Positions 6,987 through 9,226 of a DNA stretch of 9,226 bases are shown here, piece by piece. Position 1 is the stretch's first letter; every line of letters begins with the position of its first letter. The position numbers and the translations under genes are program-made. The notes under the pieces were generated by a model, which made no database searches, was not told where the DNA came from, and worked only from the letters and a program-made list of their open reading frames with translations. Source of the stretch: Flavobacteriaceae bacterium (GTDB lineage: Bacteria > Bacteroidota > Bacteroidia > Flavobacteriales > Flavobacteriaceae); the NCBI GenBank assembly GCA_002693605.1, contig NZQO01000002.1:1-9226 (forward strand). Reading direction: 5' to 3'.

Positions 6987-7015
6987 TATCTGGGGCATAT
7001 ACATTTTCCGAAGTG

Positions 7016-7041
7016 ATCGTTGTACCGCTCGTACAAACGAT
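7016..7041. promoter_or_regulatory. Inverted repeat overlapping the nuclease promoter (possible operator)
   Basis: atcgttgtac (7016-7025), a 5-base spacer cgctc, and gtacaaacgat (7031-7041) form a 10-bp inverted repeat with one extra A (7037). The repeat covers the -33 TTG of the nuclease promoter and ends two bases before its -7 element, the usual place for a repressor. It also lies about 30 bases behind the divergent hydrolase promoter. The binding factor is unknown. Confidence 0.45.
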
Positions 7042-7051
7042 TGTATCTTTG
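7020..7051 (+). promoter_or_regulatory. Promoter of the S1/P1 nuclease gene
   Basis: TTG (7020-7022), 21 bases, then TATCTTTG (7044-7051) is a full match to the Bacteroidota promoter consensus. It predicts a short leader before the ATG at 7067 and excludes the upstream GTG at 7013 as a start, because that codon lies ahead of the promoter. Confidence 0.8.
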
Positions 7052-7066
7052 CTGAAAAATTATACC

Positions 7067-7843
7067 ATGCGAAATAAATTATATCTGCTGCTTATAATCC
7101 TTGCCGTAACTTTCACCGCAACTGCCGATGATTGGGGCCGAACCGGCCATAGGGCTACTGCGGAAATAGCCGAGCAGTACCTATCGAAAAAAGCACGAAA
7201 GGCCATAAAGGAATTATTGGACGGCCAAGGATTGGCTATCGTCTCGACCTACGCCGACGATATAAAGAGCGATTCCGCCTACAAAAAATATGGCCCCTGG
7301 CACTACGTCAATTTTCCGTTCGGTCAGACCTATATCGAACATCCAAAAAACGAGGAAGGAGATATCATCGTTGCCATTCAAGAAAGCATCGCTACGCTCC
7401 AGAACAAAGCCGCCAGCAAGCAGGAGAAAGCTTTTTCTCTTAAATTATTGGTGCATTTTATGGGCGACCTCCACCAACCGCTGCATATTGGCCTGGCAGA
7501 TGATAAAGGGGGGAACGATTTTCAGGTGCGCTGGTTCGGCGACGGCACGAACCTCCATACCGTTTGGGATAGCAAGATGATTACCGAATACGAAATGTCT
7601 TATTCTGAATTGGCCACAACAGCGCCCACGTTGTCTGAGCGCGAACTTGAGAAAATTAAGAAGGGCAACGTAATTGACTGGATGTACGAGAGCCGCACCC
7701 TTTGCGAAGATATTTACGCAAATACGGAAGTGGGCGAGAAGCTATGGTACCCTTATATGTATCAATATATGGATACGGTGCGTGCACAGTTGCAAAAGGG
7801 CGGGATTCGATTGGCCGTACTCTTGAACGAGATCTATAAGTAG
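7067..7843 (+). CDS. Secreted S1/P1-type zinc nuclease
   Basis: A zinc-dependent nuclease of the S1/P1 family, which cuts single-stranded DNA and RNA and often removes 3'-phosphates. The 258-residue protein has a signal peptide (about 1-20, with cleavage likely after ATA). All nine expected ligands of the trinuclear zinc site are visible: W23 and H28 (DDWGRTGH), D64 (YADDIK), H79 (PWHYVN), H130, D134 and H140 (HFMGDLHQPLH), H164 and D168 (TNLHTVWD). It should be active outside the cytoplasm, probably in nucleotide or phosphate scavenging. The ATG at 7067 is chosen because the promoter lies just upstream. No T9SS tail is seen, so the periplasm is the simplest location. If cleavage is after residue 20, two Asp residues would precede the Trp that is N-terminal in the fungal enzymes. 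Confidence 0.95.
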   Translation: MRNKLYLLLIILAVTFTATADDWGRTGHRATAEIAEQYLSKKARKAIKELLDGQGLAIVSTYADDIKSDSAYKKYGPWHYVNFPFGQTYIEHPKNEEGDIIVAIQESIATLQNKAASKQEKAFSLKLLVHFMGDLHQPLHIGLADDKGGNDFQVRWFGDGTNLHTVWDSKMITEYEMSYSELATTAPTLSERELEKIKKGNVIDWMYESRTLCEDIYANTEVGEKLWYPYMYQYMDTVRAQLQKGGIRLAVLLNEIYK

Positions 7844-7871
7844 TTATAACTACGGAAATACTCCGTTATAA
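7844..7871. terminator. Weak hairpin between nuclease and alkB-like genes
   Basis: ttataac (7844-7850) pairs with gttataa (7865-7871), and gga (7854-7856) with tcc (7862-7864), with a three-base bulge between. It begins right after the nuclease stop, and the convergent dioxygenase gene ends at 7911. There is no T run on either strand, so terminator function is uncertain; nothing better is seen in this 67-base gap. Confidence 0.3.
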
Positions 7872-7910
7872 GAAGTGATAGGCGACTAAATCTTGTTAGA
7901 TAATAGCGGT

Positions 7911-8516
7911 TTAGCCTACAATTTGCCTAAAAGTGAGATTGATCCTCGCATTTACCGGGCGCTTTGTCTTGGGAAGCTGGTGCGCATAGTGCCGCTGTGT
8001 TCCCGGGCCCATTACCAGTAAGCTGCCAGGCTGTAACTCCAAGCGATGCGTCAGGGCGGTCGAGCCTTTTTTCCTAAAATGAAATAGGCGCGGGGCACCC
8101 AGGCTCAACGAGGCAATTACCGGGTCAGGGCCCAGTTCCTTTTCATCGTCACTATGCCAGCCATTGCTATCATTGCCGTTTCGATATAAATTTAGAAGCA
8201 CCGTATTGAACCTCGCGTTGGCAACTGGTTCAATCATTTTCTTCAATTCCCGAAGGGCCGGGGTAAAGGGCTTGGGAGCCATCGTAATGCCAGAGTACGA
8301 ATATGTTTTTCCCTCCTCCCCAAAGAGGGCCGTCTTTCTTGGTTGCAAGTATGTTTTTCCGAAGATACGAATGGAGTCCTCCTGCCATTGTGTTTCCTTC
8401 AATAAGAATTGAAAGTACGTATCGGCTTCCTTTTCAGAAAGAAACTGCGGAACATAAAACACCTCGGCGTCCGGCAAGGGCAACGAATTTGTATATACGG
8501 CCTCGGAATCTTTCAT
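7911..8516 (-). CDS. AlkB-like 2-oxoglutarate/Fe(II) DNA-repair dioxygenase
   Basis: The family reverses alkylation damage such as 1-methyladenine and 3-methylcytosine by oxidative demethylation, using Fe(II) and 2-oxoglutarate. The 201-residue cytosolic protein shows the iron ligands H121 and D123 (GWHSDDE) and H179 (YAHQLP). The 2-oxoglutarate and core motif RINLTFR (191-197) has R191, N193 and R197 as in E. coli AlkB RYNLTFR. The segment QPRKTALFGEEG (58-69) and the short length resemble ALKBH2/3-type proteins more than E. coli AlkB. The nucleobase substrate is inferred from the family. It is the last gene of a minus-strand operon: its ATG is one base after the DoxX-like stop (TAAAATG), so translation is probably coupled and the gene needs no promoter of its own. 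It is intact. Confidence 0.93.
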   Translation of the reverse strand: MKDSEAVYTNSLPLPDAEVFYVPQFLSEKEADTYFQFLLKETQWQEDSIRIFGKTYLQPRKTALFGEEGKTYSYSGITMAPKPFTPALRELKKMIEPVANARFNTVLLNLYRNGNDSNGWHSDDEKELGPDPVIASLSLGAPRLFHFRKKGSTALTHRLELQPGSLLVMGPGTQRHYAHQLPKTKRPVNARINLTFRQIVG

Positions 8517-8517
8517 T

Positions 8518-8868
8518 TTATACGTATTGAAGGGCCCAATATATTAATCCAAACTGAAGGGGAATCCGCGCGATGAGTGCCCATTTCGGTAATTTCATTG
8601 CTGCCCGTTCATTTTGTAGCATATATACGTGAACGGTTAGAAAGAGCACGAGCATGGCGCTAATGGCCCATCCTGCGAAGGTTTGGGTATTTTCGTTCAT
8701 AACCAGGAACCCAAGTATCATCTCGGCAATTCCACTTAGCTGGACCATCTCCTTGTGGGCCGGTATGTAAGGTGGTATGATACGCTCGTAAATTTTTGGT
8801 TTCCGGAAATGATTCATCCCGGCCAGGACGTAAAGTACGCCCATAAGGTATTGGTGCCATGGTAGCAT
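8518..8868 (-). CDS. DoxX-like four-helix membrane protein
   Basis: A 116-residue integral membrane protein with four hydrophobic segments (about 4-20, 42-58, 64-86 and 96-114). The first helix motif GVLYVLAGMNHFRKP, the loop IIPPYIPAH and the second helix with SGIAEMILG are typical of small DoxX-family proteins of Bacteroidota. The biochemical role of this subgroup is unknown; links of other DoxX proteins to quinone or thiol redox chemistry cannot be carried over from sequence alone. Its ATG overlaps the stop of the upstream small lipoprotein as TAATG, and its own stop is one base from the AlkB-like start. It is therefore the middle gene of a tightly packed operon. Confidence 0.88.
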   Translation of the reverse strand: MLPWHQYLMGVLYVLAGMNHFRKPKIYERIIPPYIPAHKEMVQLSGIAEMILGFLVMNENTQTFAGWAISAMLVLFLTVHVYMLQNERAAMKLPKWALIARIPLQFGLIYWALQYV

Positions 8869-9062
8869 TATAGGTCTTCTTTTGGAATTAGGGTGTCTTT
8901 ATTTTTTTCGGCCTTTAACACCGAATCCAACGGCGGGGCACCATCGCCTATACCGTTGTTCTCTTCAACGGGAATTCTCTCTAGTTTCTTCTGCTCTTTT
9001 TTGTCTACGCACCCCGAGCTGATAAGGAATGTGGTGACGAGGAGTATATGTACAATTTTCAT
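8868..9062 (-). CDS. Small lipoprotein of unknown function (64 aa)
   Basis: I recognise no family. The ATG at 9062 gives MKIVHILLVTTFLISSGC, a lipoprotein-type signal peptide with the modified Cys at 18. About 46 polar, charged residues follow, rich in Lys, Glu, Asp and Pro and probably unstructured (for example GIGDGAPPLDS). The gene is supported by a perfect -7 element 16 bases upstream and by its TAATG overlap (1 base) with the DoxX-like gene. A GTG nine bases upstream (9071) would add MIS, but lies almost at the expected transcription start. The lipobox has Ser rather than Leu at -3, which is weaker than usual. It may act mainly as the leading, coupling gene of the operon, or as a small periplasmic partner of the membrane protein; both are inference. 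Confidence 0.75.
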   Translation of the reverse strand: MKIVHILLVTTFLISSGCVDKKEQKKLERIPVEENNGIGDGAPPLDSVLKAEKNKDTLIPKEDL

Positions 9063-9078
9063 GCTTATCACTTTATCC

Positions 9079-9086
9079 CAAAGGTA
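9079..9086 (-). promoter_or_regulatory. -7 element of the lipoprotein-doxX-alkB operon
   Basis: On the minus strand TACCTTTG (9086-9079) fully matches TAnnTTTG, 16 bases before the ATG at 9062. The region upstream is AT-rich and then enters the terminator stem; no TTG is seen at -33. This is the only promoter candidate for the three-gene operon. Confidence 0.6.
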
Positions 9087-9096
9087 CTATTAAAAT

Positions 9097-9129
9097 AAAA
9101 ACCCCCGCTGCATTGCAGCGGGGGTTTTT
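9097..9129 (-). terminator. Strong symmetrical terminator after the T9SS cargo gene
   Basis: aaaaacccccgctgc (9097-9111), loop att, gcagcgggggttttt (9115-9129) is a perfect 15-bp stem with T runs on both strands. It is placed 25 bases beyond the stop of the minus-strand cargo gene and just ahead of the -7 element of the next operon, which it insulates. It would also work on the + strand. Confidence 0.92.
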
Positions 9130-9153
9130 GGTTGGTTAATGTTAGAAGATTGG

Positions 9154-9226
9154 TTACTTCTTGATCAGTCGTTTTACAACGCTGGCCTTCTCACTGGTTA
9201 TGGTCACCATGTACATTCCAGAGGCA
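9154..9226 (-). CDS. C-terminal end of a T9SS cargo protein (partial)
   Basis: The last 23 codons and TAA stop (9156-9154) of a minus-strand gene whose body lies right of the window. The peptide reads ASGMYMVTIT followed by SEKASVVKRLIKK, which fits the end of the type A C-terminal sorting domain: an SGxYxVxI strand, a short turn, and a closing basic K-R-L-I-K-K. In Bacteroidota this tail directs export across the outer membrane by the type IX secretion system and is removed at the surface. The protein's own function cannot be told from this fragment. The strong terminator just after the stop supports a real gene end. Confidence 0.85.
   Translation of the reverse strand, partial: ASGMYMVTITSEKASVVKRLIKK

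Noticed and set aside
7013..7066. An 18-codon upstream extension of the S1/P1 nuclease from a GTG
   Set aside because: It begins upstream of a consensus promoter and would bury the signal peptide; the ATG at 7067 fits both.
8893..9093. A 66-codon + strand frame opposite the small lipoprotein
   Set aside because: The minus-strand lipoprotein has a signal peptide, a -7 element and a stop/start overlap with the next gene; the + frame has none of these.
1..9226. Search for tRNA or rRNA genes, CRISPR arrays, insertion sequences, attachment sites or prophage genes
   Set aside because: By reading both strands I found no cloverleaf-like gene, no regularly spaced repeats, no transposase or integrase motifs and no long terminal repeats.

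Overview
The window looks like a chromosomal segment of a marine-type flavobacterium (Bacteroidota, probably Flavobacteriaceae). The grounds are: a PD40/OmpA-type protein at the left edge, a C-terminal type IX secretion (T9SS) sorting tail at the right edge, DUF4369 and other small lipoproteins, promoters of the Bacteroidota type (TTG-N17-23-TAnnTTTG), and no recognisable Shine-Dalgarno sequences. Genus is an inference I cannot refine from sequence alone. There are ten complete genes and two genes cut by the window edges.

Layout. Bases 2-1357 (+) hold the 3' part of a cell-envelope OmpA/PD40 protein, closed by a strong terminator. A metabolic block on + follows: idi (isopentenyl-diphosphate isomerase) overlaps a QueD/PTPS-family pterin synthase by ATGA, then manA (mannose-6-phosphate isomerase, TTG start), then an 88-residue conserved-looking helical protein with its own promoter. 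This last gene is convergent with, and directly abuts, a DUF4369-type lipoprotein. The + strand terminator lies inside the lipoprotein's coding sequence. On the minus strand, reading from 6930 down to 3833, are a secreted alpha/beta hydrolase, a DUF819 multi-pass membrane protein and the lipoprotein. The hydrolase is divergent from a secreted S1/P1-type nuclease (+) across a 136-bp region with good promoters in both directions and an inverted repeat overlapping the nuclease -33 element. The right end carries a tightly coupled minus-strand operon (small lipoprotein, DoxX-like membrane protein, AlkB-like dioxygenase). It is preceded by a promoter, a near-perfect terminator palindrome and the last 23 codons of a T9SS cargo gene.

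Functionally this is mostly housekeeping and envelope biology: isoprenoid, pterin and sugar-phosphate metabolism, export of degradative enzymes (nuclease, esterase-like hydrolase), and alkylation repair. I see no transposon, phage, CRISPR array, tRNA or rRNA, and nothing that clearly amounts to an undescribed system. The points most worth checking are regulatory and architectural: the terminator embedded in a convergent gene, the operator-like repeat at the nuclease promoter, the alkB-doxX-lipoprotein coupling, the PTPS-like motif of the QueD-family protein, and a possible short leader ORF before manA.
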